A DNA stretch of 64,000 nt from Amphritea atlantica. Its GTDB lineage: Bacteria; Pseudomonadota; Gammaproteobacteria; Pseudomonadales; Balneatricaceae. The position numbers and the translations under genes were made by a program. How positions within the stretch are numbered: position 1 is the first letter of the stretch; every line of letters starts with the position of its first letter. The DNA is taken from positions 24,146 to 88,145 of the forward strand of contig NZ_JAHKQE010000025.1 in assembly GCF_018860855.1 (NCBI RefSeq), read 5' to 3'. The notes beneath the pieces are model-generated. The model worked only from the letters and a program-made list of their open reading frames with translations, had not been told where the DNA came from and did no database searches. Positions 1-8,266 of this stretch are shown here, piece after piece.

Positions 1-264
1 GTGAATAGTGACGGCGTCCTGCAAGGCGTGTTTACCGATGGTGACCTACGACGCACCCTCGACCATGACGTTGACATGAAAAGTACGCCTATCATCGATG
101 TTATGACCACCGATTGTACGACGATCACCAGTGACATACTGGCAGCTGAAGCCTTACAGATTATGCAAGACAAACAGATTAACGCCTTGATCGTTCTAGA
201 TGCCGCGCAACGCCCCGTTGGCGCATTGAATATGCACGATATGCTAAAAGCAGGTGTCATCTAA
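1..264 (+). CDS. kdsD: Arabinose-5-phosphate isomerase, C-terminal part (cut by window edge)
   Basis: This is the 3' end of a gene that begins left of the window. The 87 visible residues form tandem CBS motifs (DGVLQGVFTDGDLRR early, then VMTTDC, then the LIVLDAAQRPVGALNMHDML type ending), as at the C-terminus of KdsD. KdsD interconverts ribulose 5-phosphate and arabinose 5-phosphate, the first committed step to Kdo for LPS. The catalytic SIS domain is not visible. The stop overlaps the kdsC start (TAATG), so the two are translationally coupled. The identity rests partly on the kdsC-lptCAB neighbours. The GTG at base 1 is only an internal codon. Confidence 0.85.
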   Translation: MNSDGVLQGVFTDGDLRRTLDHDVDMKSTPIIDVMTTDCTTITSDILAAEALQIMQDKQINALIVLDAAQRPVGALNMHDMLKAGVI

Positions 265-824
265 TGCCTGCTCACTTTGCTAGAAAGCTCCGCAACGAGC
301 TCAATGAATCGCTAATCGCTAAACTCCAAAACGTTAAACTGGCCGTGTTTGATGTTGACGGTGTCCTGACGGATGGCAAATTAAATTTTCTCGCCGACGG
401 CAGTGAAGTCAAAAACTTCAACACTCTAGACGGACTTGGCATTAAGTTACTGGCCCAAGGTGGCATCAAAACTGCGATTATTACCGGCCGCCGTTCTCCT
501 CAAGTTGAGCGCCGAGCTGAAGCGCTAGGTATCGATTACCTCTATCAGGGCCGAGAAGATAAACTCACCGCTCTGCAAGAACTCTGGCAAGATACCGGTT
601 TTAACGCACAACAAACGGCCTACATCGGTGATGATCTACCCGATCTCGCAGCAATCCGCGCTGTTTGCTTTGGCGCCACCGTTAATGGAGGCCATCAGTT
701 GGTCGCTGCTCATGCTGATTGGTGTAGCCAACGGACAGCAGGCAATGGCGCAGGCAGAGAGTTTTGTGAAACTATTCTGGCCGGCCAGGGATCACTTCAA
801 GCTCTGCTCAACGAGTACCTCTAA
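264..824 (+). CDS. kdsC: 3-deoxy-D-manno-octulosonate 8-phosphate phosphatase
   Basis: KdsC removes the phosphate from Kdo-8-phosphate in the cytoplasm, giving Kdo for the LPS inner core. The 186-residue protein is a compact HAD-family phosphatase without a cap domain. The nucleophile motif DVDGVLTDG starts at Asp30, a TGR segment follows near residue 75, and the Mg-binding GDDLPDLAA lies near residue 120. The length matches the family. The gene lies between kdsD and lptC with no gap (lptC starts at the next base after the stop), so Kdo synthesis and LPS export are encoded together, as in many gammaproteobacteria. Confidence 0.95.
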   Translation: MPAHFARKLRNELNESLIAKLQNVKLAVFDVDGVLTDGKLNFLADGSEVKNFNTLDGLGIKLLAQGGIKTAIITGRRSPQVERRAEALGIDYLYQGREDKLTALQELWQDTGFNAQQTAYIGDDLPDLAAIRAVCFGATVNGGHQLVAAHADWCSQRTAGNGAGREFCETILAGQGSLQALLNEYL

Positions 825-1394
825 ATGCTAACCGGACGCGCCCGCCTAGTCGCTGCTGCGGCTATTCTAATCCCTGCTGTGGTATATCTCGGAATGGATT
901 CTGAACGCCATCCGGTGCGTCTAAAACAAGCACCCAATCCCGCTTACCAGCAGTCAGACTATTATATTGTGAATGGCCGAATCCGGGATTTCGCGCCTAA
1001 CGGCGCATTACAGCAGCAATTAAGCTCAACCCAATTGGAACATCAGCCAGCCCTGCAACAAATATTAGTCACCAACCCTGAGATGCTGATATACAACGCG
1101 CAACAACCGACCCGTAAAGTCAGTAGCTTGCGCGGGATCATTAGCGACAACGATGACAAAGTTGTATTAGAGGGGGGAGTATTATTTCAGGACAGCCCTG
1201 ATCCCGCTGAAGCCAATACACTACGGACCGAGTCATTAGTCCTATTACCACAAGAAAATATCGCCAAAACCGATAAACCAGTGACGATCTCAAGCCCCTC
1301 AGGCACAACCAGCAGCGTAGGCATGACAATAGACACCGACAGTGGCATTCTTAACCTCCTGTCAGACGTTAACGGAGTATACAATGTTAATTAA
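825..1394 (+). CDS. lptC: LPS export ABC transporter periplasmic protein LptC
   Basis: LptC is a bitopic inner-membrane protein that takes LPS from LptB2FG and passes it to LptA across the periplasm. The 189-residue product has a single N-terminal membrane segment (about residues 6-22, LVAAAAILIPAVVYLGM) and a periplasmic beta-jellyroll domain with the expected LptC-like end (SGTTSSVGMTIDTDSG, then NGVYNVN). It starts directly after kdsC, and its 3' end overlaps lptA by 11 bases. Sequence conservation is moderate as usual for LptC; the operon position makes the call firm. Confidence 0.92.
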   Translation: MLTGRARLVAAAAILIPAVVYLGMDSERHPVRLKQAPNPAYQQSDYYIVNGRIRDFAPNGALQQQLSSTQLEHQPALQQILVTNPEMLIYNAQQPTRKVSSLRGIISDNDDKVVLEGGVLFQDSPDPAEANTLRTESLVLLPQENIAKTDKPVTISSPSGTTSSVGMTIDTDSGILNLLSDVNGVYNVN

Positions 1395-1959
1395 CCGTAT
1401 AAGCAAAGCCTTATGCGTGTTGCTACTTAGCTGGCAACCAGTGGCTATGGCCCTACCGAGTGACGCCAACAAAGCGATCCATATCAGCGCGGATAGTGCG
1501 ACTCGCAATGATCAGACAGGCATCACACTTTATACCGGTGATGTTTTATTAACACAGGGCAGCATGAAAGTTAGCGGCGACAGTATTGAGCTAAGACAGG
1601 CAAACAACAGCATCACTAAAATTATCGCCAAAGGACGTCCAGCTGAATTTCAACAGCGCCCCGCCGCTGATGAAGAGATCACCCACGCATACGGCAAGGT
1701 ACTCAATTACAATGTTCGTACCAAAGAACTAGAGATTATTGGCCAAGCAAAAGTATCACAGGGTGCCGATGTATTTAGCGGTAACCGAATTGTTTACAAT
1801 ATGAATAAAAGCACGGTAAATGCATTCAGGGATGAAAGTGCTGACGGCGAGCGAGTACAAATTGTTATTCAGCCAAAACCAGCCCCCATAAAAACCACCG
1901 AGGTACCCGTGGATTCAACAACGTCTAATACAGCGACTGGAGAACTCAACAACCAATGA
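1384..1959 (+). CDS. lptA: LPS transport periplasmic protein LptA
   Basis: LptA forms the periplasmic bridge that carries LPS from LptC to LptD. I place the start at 1384, where a signal peptide begins ([18 protein letters not shown], probable cleavage after AMA near residue 24). A longer frame opening at 1342 would put 14 non-signal residues in front. The mature part shows the OstA/LptA fold: [32 protein letters not shown] and [10 protein letters not shown] are typical. The start overlaps lptC by 11 bases and the stop overlaps lptB (ATGA), consistent with coupled synthesis. The C-terminal tail is Thr/Pro rich and poorly conserved. Confidence 0.93.
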   Translation: MLINRISKALCVLLLSWQPVAMALPSDANKAIHISADSATRNDQTGITLYTGDVLLTQGSMKVSGDSIELRQANNSITKIIAKGRPAEFQQRPAADEEITHAYGKVLNYNVRTKELEIIGQAKVSQGADVFSGNRIVYNMNKSTVNAFRDESADGERVQIVIQPKPAPIKTTEVPVDSTTSNTATGELNNQ

Positions 1960-2681
1960 GTCGACTAGAAGCACTCCATTTAGCAAAGAGCTATAAAAGG
2001 CGCGACGTTGTATGCGATGTCTCCATTAGCGTCGATAGCGGTCAGATTGTCGGTTTACTAGGGCCTAATGGTGCGGGTAAAACAACTTGTTTTTATATGA
2101 TCGTCGGGCTGGTAGACGCCGATAAGGGTCAAATCAAAATTGATCAGTTGGATCTAACGAAACAACCGATGCATATCCGTGCCCGCAATGGTATCGGCTA
2201 TTTACCGCAGGAAGCATCAATTTTCCGTAAACTCAGCGTCCATGATAACCTGATGGCCATTCTGGAAACCCGTAAAGAGCTGAGCCGCCATGAACGACAA
2301 CAGAAACTGGACGAACTACTCGAAGAGTTTCATATCTCTCATTTGACTAAAAGCTTGGGAATGAGCCTCTCCGGTGGTGAACGACGTCGCGTTGAAATTG
2401 CTAGAGCATTGGCAACCGAGCCCACATTTATTCTGCTCGATGAGCCATTTGCCGGTGTTGACCCAATTTCAGTTAGTGATATAAAGCAAACAGTAAAACA
2501 CCTGCAAAGTAAGGGTATCGGCGTTTTAATTACCGACCATAATGTTCGCGAAACACTGGATATCTGCGAACAGGCTTACATTGTTAGTGAAGGTTATATT
2601 CTTGCAGAAGGATCGCCAGAGGATATTCTTGCCAACCAGCAGGTCAGGGAAGCCTATCTTGGTGAGCAATTCAAGCTGTAA
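1956..2681 (+). CDS. lptB: LPS export ABC transporter ATP-binding protein LptB
   Basis: LptB is the cytoplasmic ATPase of the LptB2FG complex that extracts LPS from the inner membrane. The 241-residue ABC domain has Walker [10 protein letters not shown] at residues 36-44, a Q loop in [11 protein letters not shown], the signature [15 protein letters not shown] near residue 138, Walker [13 protein letters not shown] and the switch His in [10 protein letters not shown]. The [10 protein letters not shown] and FAGVDP wording is characteristic of LptB among ABC ATPases. It overlaps lptA by 4 bases and is followed 21 bases later by rpoN, the usual gammaproteobacterial order. Confidence 0.97.
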   Translation: MSRLEALHLAKSYKRRDVVCDVSISVDSGQIVGLLGPNGAGKTTCFYMIVGLVDADKGQIKIDQLDLTKQPMHIRARNGIGYLPQEASIFRKLSVHDNLMAILETRKELSRHERQQKLDELLEEFHISHLTKSLGMSLSGGERRRVEIARALATEPTFILLDEPFAGVDPISVSDIKQTVKHLQSKGIGVLITDHNVRETLDICEQAYIVSEGYILAEGSPEDILANQQVREAYLGEQFKL

Positions 2682-2702
2682 CAGGTATATAAGCGACTTT
2701 CT

Positions 2703-4214
2703 ATGAAACAAGCGTTACAACTAAAAATGGGTCAGCATCTGACCATGACCCCACAATTACAGCAGGCGATTCGCTTGCTGCAATTATCGACGCTTGATCT
2801 GCAACAGGAGATTCAGGAAGCTCTGGAATCGAATCCGATGCTGGAGGTAACTGAAGAGGATAGCGCCTCAGACAATGCTGCGGATCAGGCGAGCTCTGAG
2901 GCACAAGTGAGCAATCATGAATCCGTTTCCGCATCCGCCCAAACGGCTGAATCAGAAGAGATTCAAGCGGCCGATAGCGATTGGAATGAGGACATCCCTA
3001 GTGAGCTGTCCACTGATAGCAATTGGGAAGACACCTATCAGACTGTTTCCAGCTCATCATCTTCGTCCCACGATTTCTCTGACATGGAGATGGAGTCGAA
3101 CGACACTGCGGATGAAACATTACAGGACCATCTTAGCTGGCAGCTAAACCTAACACCGATGAGCCGCGTTGATGAACTCATCGCCACCAGTCTTATCGAT
3201 GGCATTAATGTTGACGGCTATCTCAACGTCGAACTCGATTCAATTCTTGAATATTTTCATCAGCAAGATGATGAGCAGCTCAATAATATTGAACTGGATG
3301 AAATCGAGGCCGTATTACGCCGCATTCAACAGTTTGACCCACCGGGTGTTGCCGCCCGAAATTTAAGTGAGTGCCTTGCCATTCAGCTACAGCAACTGCC
3401 GGAAGATACCGAATATCGTCCAGAAGCGATTAAAGTTGTCACTCAATATATTCACTTATTAGGCAATCATGATTATAAGCAGCTGATGCGTAAAGCTCGG
3501 ATACGGGAACCTCAACTGCTGCAAGCAATCAACTTGATTCGCACACTCAACCCCAAGCCCGGCTCGATGATCACCAGTTCACAATCAGAATACGTTATCC
3601 CTGATGTACTGGTCTATAAAGAGAAAGGTGTCTGGCAGGTTAGCCTAAACCCTGAAGTCGCGCCCAAACTGCGAATTAACGATGGTTATGCCGACCTGAT
3701 CAGACGAGCTGATACCAGCCCCGATAACACCTATCTGAAAAACCATCTGCAAGAAGCCCGGTGGTTTATCAAAAGCCTGCTCAGTCGTAATGACACCCTA
3801 ATGAAGGTCACCCGTGAGATTGTCCGGCGTCAAGAAGCCTTTCTCGAAAACGGTGATGAAGCGATGCGACCGATGGTGCTACACGATATCGCCGAAGCGG
3901 TAGAGATGCATGAGTCGACTATCTCCCGTGTGACCACACAAAAATACATGCACACCCCTCGGGGTATTTTTGAGCTGAAGTATTTTTTCTCCAGCCATGT
4001 AACCACAGTGAATGGTGGAACCTGCTCGTCAACCGCCATTCGAGCGTTAATTAAGAAGCTGGTCATCGCTGAAAACCCAGTAAAACCGCTGAGTGATAAT
4101 AAAATTGCCTTGCTTCTTGAAGAGCAAGGTATCAATGTTGCAAGAAGAACCATTGCAAAATACAGAGAATCCCTTAGCATTCCACCTTCTAATGAACGAA
4201 AACGTTTAGTTTAA
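2703..4214 (+). CDS. rpoN: RNA polymerase sigma-54 factor
   Basis: Sigma-54 directs core polymerase to -24/-12 promoters and needs AAA+ activators. The 503-residue protein has the Gln-rich region I at the N-terminus ([17 protein letters not shown], ending LESNPMLE near residue 50). An acidic, serine-rich linker follows to about residue 125, then the core-binding domain, a helix-turn-helix region ([13 protein letters not shown]) and the RpoN box [10 protein letters not shown] near the C-terminus. It sits between lptB and hpf, the standard place. The linker is at the long end for the family. The start follows lptB by 21 bases. Confidence 0.97.
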   Translation: MKQALQLKMGQHLTMTPQLQQAIRLLQLSTLDLQQEIQEALESNPMLEVTEEDSASDNAADQASSEAQVSNHESVSASAQTAESEEIQAADSDWNEDIPSELSTDSNWEDTYQTVSSSSSSSHDFSDMEMESNDTADETLQDHLSWQLNLTPMSRVDELIATSLIDGINVDGYLNVELDSILEYFHQQDDEQLNNIELDEIEAVLRRIQQFDPPGVAARNLSECLAIQLQQLPEDTEYRPEAIKVVTQYIHLLGNHDYKQLMRKARIREPQLLQAINLIRTLNPKPGSMITSSQSEYVIPDVLVYKEKGVWQVSLNPEVAPKLRINDGYADLIRRADTSPDNTYLKNHLQEARWFIKSLLSRNDTLMKVTREIVRRQEAFLENGDEAMRPMVLHDIAEAVEMHESTISRVTTQKYMHTPRGIFELKYFFSSHVTTVNGGTCSSTAIRALIKKLVIAENPVKPLSDNKIALLLEEQGINVARRTIAKYRESLSIPPSNERKRLV

Positions 4215-4274
4215 TGACTTTTTATATCATGGGAACCGGGCGTCAACCCGGTACAATAACACTAGGAGATTACC

Positions 4275-4565
4275 ATGCAGATCAATATTACCGGTCACCA
4301 CGTTGAATTGACTGATTCCCTGAATGAATATGTTCAGAATAAATTTGAGAAGCTGGAGCGGCATTTCGACAACATCACCAATGCACAGGTAACCTTAAGC
4401 GTCGAAAAAACCCGTCAGAAAGCGGATGGTGAACTTCATGTAGCCGGCGCCACGCTCTTTGCTTCCGATGAACAAGACGATATGTACGCCGCTATTGATG
4501 GACTGATCGACAAGCTTGACCGTCAGATCATTAAACATAAAGAAAAGATGAAAACTCACAAGTAA
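4275..4565 (+). CDS. hpf: Short ribosome hibernation promoting factor
   Basis: HPF binds the small ribosomal subunit in the tRNA/mRNA channel and favours inactive 100S ribosomes in slow growth. The 96-residue protein carries only the S30AE/sigma-54 modulation domain (MQINITGHHVELTDSL, then KFEKLERHFDNIT, ending IDKLDRQIIKHKEKMK), so it is the short HPF/YhbH form without the dimerising C-terminal domain. An AGGAG box precedes the ATG. It lies 60 bases after rpoN and 10 bases before ptsN. The gene is commonly found in this cluster. Confidence 0.95.
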   Translation: MQINITGHHVELTDSLNEYVQNKFEKLERHFDNITNAQVTLSVEKTRQKADGELHVAGATLFASDEQDDMYAAIDGLIDKLDRQIIKHKEKMKTHK

Positions 4566-4575
4566 CTATTATACG

Positions 4576-5034
4576 ATGCTAATTTCAGAATTATTAGCGC
4601 CCTCTGGAGTACTCTGTGCTCTAGAGGGGGGTAGTAAAAAACGTATCCTCGAGATTGCCAGCCAGCAGATTTCCAATCTGCACCCTGAGCTTGAAGCTGA
4701 AACCATCTTTACAGGCCTACTCGGCCGAGAAAGACTGGGCAGTACAGGTATCGGTGAAGGTGTGGCCATTCCCCATTGTCGCTTAGATGAGTGCAAGCAG
4801 GCGACTGCCTTGCTGATTCAGTTAAACGAACCGATCGACTTCGATGCGATTGATAGTAAACCCGTCGACCTGTTGTTCGTACTCGTTGTGCCCTCAGAAG
4901 CCTGTGACGAGCACCTACAAACACTGGGTCATCTAGCTGAATTATTTAGTCAAGCCTCGTTCCGCCAACAACTTCGCGATGCGAAGTCAGCTGAAGAACT
5001 TTTCGTGGTGGCTACCGGACCTAGGCAGGCTTAA
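4576..5034 (+). CDS. ptsN: PTS IIA-like nitrogen regulatory protein PtsN
   Basis: PtsN (EIIA-Ntr) is the terminal phosphoacceptor of the nitrogen PTS. It carries no sugar and regulates potassium uptake, phosphate sensing and sigma-54-linked functions through its phosphorylation state. The 152 residues form one EIIA type-2 domain with the phosphorylated His67 in GVAIPHCRL and the LLFVLVVP strand after it. Its phosphodonor NPr is encoded three genes downstream (ptsO), with rapZ between. The gene begins 10 bases after hpf and ends 4 bases before rapZ. Confidence 0.95.
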   Translation: MLISELLAPSGVLCALEGGSKKRILEIASQQISNLHPELEAETIFTGLLGRERLGSTGIGEGVAIPHCRLDECKQATALLIQLNEPIDFDAIDSKPVDLLFVLVVPSEACDEHLQTLGHLAELFSQASFRQQLRDAKSAEELFVVATGPRQA

Positions 5035-5038
5035 CCAG

Positions 5039-5896
5039 ATGAAACTGGTGATCATCAGTGGCCGCTCAGGATCCGGTAAATCAACCGCCCTGCAAGCCCT
5101 GGAAGATGTTAACTTTTACTGCATCGACAACCTTCCTGCTCCGCTGCTACCCGATCTGGTGAATCAGATTTTGTCAGACCCAGACCATCCGAATCAGCTT
5201 GCCGTCAGCATCGACGCCCGTAATCAACACAGCAACTTGAAGCAGTTTCCCGACATTTTTACACGGCTACGAAAAATAGAATCGCTAGACTGCGAAATAC
5301 TCTACCTAGATAGTTCAGAAACAACCCTGCTAAAACGCTATAGCGCAACTCGACGTAAGCACCCACTATCCAATGATACCCAGGGCCTACAACAAGCGAT
5401 CAGCTATGAAAAGAAGCTACTCGAGCCGGTATCTGATTTAGCCAACATCCGTATTGATACCACCCGTCTGTCACTCTATGAACTTAGAGACAGCATCAAA
5501 CTCCGCATCGCCCAACGACAAGAGCAAGAACTGTCGTTGCAGTTCGAGTCGTTCGGTTATAAACACGGCATCCCTCTGGATGCGGATTTCACCTTCGATG
5601 TACGCTGCCTGCCCAATCCATACTGGCTGCCTCACCTGCGAGGTTATAGCGGCCAAGACAAGCCGGTCATAGAATTCCTTGAGCAACAGACCGAAGTGCA
5701 AGAAATGCTCACGGATATCACCACGTTCTTAGAAAAATGGTTGCCACTGTTTGAAAAGAATAACCGTAGTTATATCAGTGTCGGTATCGGTTGCACCGGC
5801 GGCCAACACCGCTCCGTCTTTATCAGTGAATGTCTCGCTGGTCATTTCCGAACAACTATGGATAATGTCCAGATACGCCATCGCGAACTGAACTGA
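5039..5896 (+). CDS. rapZ: RNase adapter protein RapZ
   Basis: In enterobacteria RapZ binds the GlmZ sRNA and recruits RNase E, linking glucosamine-6-phosphate levels to glmS expression. The 285-residue protein has a P-loop N-terminal domain (GRSGSGKS at residues 8-15, ALEDVNFYCIDNLP after it) and the C-terminal RapZ domain with GCTGGQHRSV near residue 245. The start at 5039 gives the canonical MKLVIISGRSGSGKS; an upstream in-frame start at 4979 lies inside ptsN and is unlikely. It is flanked by ptsN and ptsO. Whether a GlmZ-type sRNA exists here cannot be told from this window. Confidence 0.95.
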   Translation: MKLVIISGRSGSGKSTALQALEDVNFYCIDNLPAPLLPDLVNQILSDPDHPNQLAVSIDARNQHSNLKQFPDIFTRLRKIESLDCEILYLDSSETTLLKRYSATRRKHPLSNDTQGLQQAISYEKKLLEPVSDLANIRIDTTRLSLYELRDSIKLRIAQRQEQELSLQFESFGYKHGIPLDADFTFDVRCLPNPYWLPHLRGYSGQDKPVIEFLEQQTEVQEMLTDITTFLEKWLPLFEKNNRSYISVGIGCTGGQHRSVFISECLAGHFRTTMDNVQIRHRELN

Positions 5897-5911
5897 TAAA
5901 GGTATTAAGCC

Positions 5912-6181
5912 ATGCTGGAAAAAAAGATAACCATTATCAATAAGCTGGGGTTACACGCCCGTGCGGCGGCTAAACTCATTAATGTCACCAGTTCATTCTC
6001 TGCCGATATACAACTCACTAAAGACGGACGTCAAGTGGATGGCAAAAGCATTATGTCCGTGATGATGTTAGCGGCCAGCAAAGGCACCGAACTGAGCATC
6101 TCCACCAACGGTGAAGACGAACAACAAGCGATGGACGCCATTATTACGCTTATCAACAACCGGTTTGATGAAGAAGAATAA
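5912..6181 (+). CDS. ptsO: Nitrogen-PTS phosphocarrier protein NPr (HPr family)
   Basis: NPr relays phosphate from EI-Ntr (PtsP) to PtsN. The 89-residue HPr-fold protein has the active histidine in GLHARAAAKL (His15) and the conserved serine region DGKSIMSVMMLAA. Unlike sugar HPr it stands in the rpoN cluster, and its only visible partner is PtsN, so the nitrogen-branch assignment is by context. It starts 15 bases after rapZ and closes the operon. A promoter-like element for mgtE follows. Confidence 0.93.
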   Translation: MLEKKITIINKLGLHARAAAKLINVTSSFSADIQLTKDGRQVDGKSIMSVMMLAASKGTELSISTNGEDEQQAMDAIITLINNRFDEEE

Positions 6182-6215
6182 CCTCTCTCCCCCTATTCGT
6201 TTAAAAACAATACGC

Positions 6216-6260
6216 TATAATGCCCACAACGATTGATGCTGCAGTGATCGGTGATCACTG
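6216..6260 (+). promoter_or_regulatory. Probable mgtE promoter -10 and leader hairpin
   Basis: A perfect TATAAT (6216-6221) stands 87 bases before the mgtE start; no good -35 box is seen at 16-18 bases. In the presumed leader, CAGTGATC (6242-6249) and GATCACTG (6253-6260) form a perfect 8-bp inverted repeat with a 3-base loop. This could be an RNA hairpin or a protein operator. The leader is too short for an M-box magnesium riboswitch, and no YkoK-type structure is evident. Confidence 0.45.
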
Positions 6261-6308
6261 ACTAGCTGCAAGGCAATCTGTCTCTATCTGTCTGACCGGG
6301 GTCCGGCC

Positions 6309-7658
6309 ATGAACGCCAATGTAAACGAAAGTGAACTGGATAAGCTGAACACAGCCCTTGAAGAAGGTGCGTTCAGACAGATACGTTACACCCTAAACAA
6401 GACATTACGCCCTTCCGAAGTCGCCCACCTGATCGAAAAGTCGCCACCGAAAGAACGGCGCTTGCTTTGGAGCATGATCCATAAAGACATCGAAGCGGAT
6501 GTTTTGCAGGAACTCGGCGATGATGTAAAAGCCGAGATCCTCAGCAAGATGAACACCTCAGAGGTGCTCGCCATCTCTGAATCGCTCGAGCCCGACGACC
6601 TCGCCGATATGATGCAGCAGCTACCGGAAACGGTCATGCACGAGCTGTTGCGTTCGATGGATCATCAAAACCGCGAACGGCTGGAAAAAGTACTTTCCTA
6701 TCAGGAAGATACCGCCGGCGGCTTAATGAACACCGATACCATCACCATACGGCCCGATATTACCATCGAAGCGGCACTACGTTACCTGCGACGTCACGCG
6801 GAACTACCGGATATGACCGACTGCCTGTTTGTCGTTAGCCGTAAAGATACCTATATCGGCAGCCTGCCACTGACTCGCATGCTGGTAAGTGATCCATCAA
6901 GCACGGTGCGGGAGATGATGGTCACTGACAAACCCCCTATCCAAGCAGATATGGAAGACACCCTAGTAGCCAAACTGTTTGAGCAGGAAGACTTGGTATC
7001 AGCACCGGTGGTTGATGAAAATAATCAACTACTCGGACGTATCACCATCGATGACGTCGTCGATGTTATTCGTGAAGATGCCGACCACTCTCTGATGAGC
7101 ATGGCGGGTATGGACGAAGATGAGGATACCTTCGCCCCAATCATGAAAACCACCCGCCGCCGTGCGGTATGGTTAGGCATTAACTTGATCACCGCCTTTA
7201 TGGCTTCAGCAGTCATCGGCCTGTTTGAAGAAACCATCGGTAAAGTGGTGGCCTTAGCAGTATTAATGCCGATCGTCGCCAGTATGGGCGGCATTGCTGG
7301 TAGTCAGGTCCTAACACTGATGATTCGCGGTCAAGCACTAGGTCATGTGGAACGCTCTAACGCTCGCTGGCTACTTAACCGTGAAATGATAGTGGGGTTA
7401 CTTAACGGCCTACTCTGGGCGGCTGTGGTAGCGATCATTGCTGTCCTCTGGTTCCAAGATCTAACCATCGGTATCATTATCGCTTGTGCTATTATGATTA
7501 ATCTATTTGCCGCCGCACTGGCTGGCACACTATTGCCGATCCTCCTGAAAACTTGGGGTATTGATCCGGCACTGGCTGGCAGTGTGTTATTAACCACGAT
7601 TACCGATGTAGTCGGATTTTTTGCATTCCTCGGTCTAGCTACCTTTTTTTATAGCTAG
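6309..7658 (+). CDS. mgtE: Magnesium transporter MgtE
   Basis: MgtE is a Mg2+-gated Mg2+ channel of the inner membrane. The 449-residue protein shows the cytosolic MgtE N domain (residues about 30-135, with SLEPDDLADMMQQLP), two CBS domains (about 140-255, beginning EDTAGGLMNTD), a plug helix, and five C-terminal membrane helices from about residue 285. The selectivity-filter region is recognisable in MPIVASMGGIAGSQ. Length and order match the family. The gene is monocistronic or followed by darP 24 bases later. The leader hairpin listed separately may take part in control. Confidence 0.96.
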   Translation: MNANVNESELDKLNTALEEGAFRQIRYTLNKTLRPSEVAHLIEKSPPKERRLLWSMIHKDIEADVLQELGDDVKAEILSKMNTSEVLAISESLEPDDLADMMQQLPETVMHELLRSMDHQNRERLEKVLSYQEDTAGGLMNTDTITIRPDITIEAALRYLRRHAELPDMTDCLFVVSRKDTYIGSLPLTRMLVSDPSSTVREMMVTDKPPIQADMEDTLVAKLFEQEDLVSAPVVDENNQLLGRITIDDVVDVIREDADHSLMSMAGMDEDEDTFAPIMKTTRRRAVWLGINLITAFMASAVIGLFEETIGKVVALAVLMPIVASMGGIAGSQVLTLMIRGQALGHVERSNARWLLNREMIVGLLNGLLWAAVVAIIAVLWFQDLTIGIIIACAIMINLFAAALAGTLLPILLKTWGIDPALAGSVLLTTITDVVGFFAFLGLATFFYS

Positions 7659-7681
7659 AACGGCCTACACAAGAGAGCTTT

Positions 7682-8212
7682 ATGAGTCAAAATGACGATT
7701 TTCGCCCCGACGACGAACACGAATTCGATGAAGAGTGGGTGTCAAAATCCCAGCGTAAACGGGAGATGGAGCACCTACAAGAATTAGGCGCTAAACTACC
7801 TGAGCTAAATAAAGAGCAGCTCGCTAAAGTCCCCATGGGTGATACATTGCGGGTGGCGATAGAAGAAGCACAACGACTTCAGCCACGTTCAGAGGCGACC
7901 CGACGTCAGCTACAATATATCGGCCGGCTAATGCGCGGAGAAGATGCTGAAGAGATACAAGCAGCAGTTGATCAGTTCGAAGCAGGCAAACAGGCTCACC
8001 TACAGATATTCCACAAGCTTGAGCGCTGGAGAGAGCGACTAATTGTAGGTGACAATACAGACCTGCAAGCTTACCTGACCGAAGACCCTGAAGCTGATAT
8101 TCAGCATTTGCGGCAGTTATTACGCAACGCTAAAAAAGAAGCGAGCCAAGGTAAACCACCAGGAGCCTCGAAAAAGCTCTTTAAGTACCTACGTGAACGG
8201 GCTGATGTGTAA
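7682..8212 (+). CDS. darP: Ribosome biogenesis factor DarP (YjgA, DUF615)
   Basis: DarP is a dimeric, highly charged protein that associates with 50S assembly intermediates in E. coli. The 176-residue product is rich in Lys, Arg, Glu and Gln, has the typical acidic start (DDFRPDDEHEFDEEWVSKSQRKREM), the ATRRQLQYIGRLMR segment, and ends in KKLFKYLRERAD; all are family hallmarks. It lies 24 bases after mgtE on the same strand and converges with yhdP. No membrane or catalytic motif is present. Confidence 0.93.
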   Translation: MSQNDDFRPDDEHEFDEEWVSKSQRKREMEHLQELGAKLPELNKEQLAKVPMGDTLRVAIEEAQRLQPRSEATRRQLQYIGRLMRGEDAEEIQAAVDQFEAGKQAHLQIFHKLERWRERLIVGDNTDLQAYLTEDPEADIQHLRQLLRNAKKEASQGKPPGASKKLFKYLRERADV

Positions 8213-8234
8213 AGCTTAGCCACCCATAATGAAT

Positions 8235-8266
8235 AAAGAGGTAGATCATTTAAGGTCAGCCTCTTT
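8235..8266. terminator. Bidirectional terminator between darP and yhdP
   Basis: AAAGAGG (8235-8241) pairs with CCTCTTT (8260-8266) across an 18-base loop, with T-rich sequence on the plus-strand side (TTTTACTTTT). It lies between two convergent genes and just touches the yhdP stop codon. The loop is large, so it is a modest candidate. Confidence 0.45.

Noticed and set aside
6182..6308. Mg-sensing riboswitch (M-box) before mgtE
   Set aside because: The leader is too short and lacks the expected multi-helix arrangement; only one hairpin is seen.
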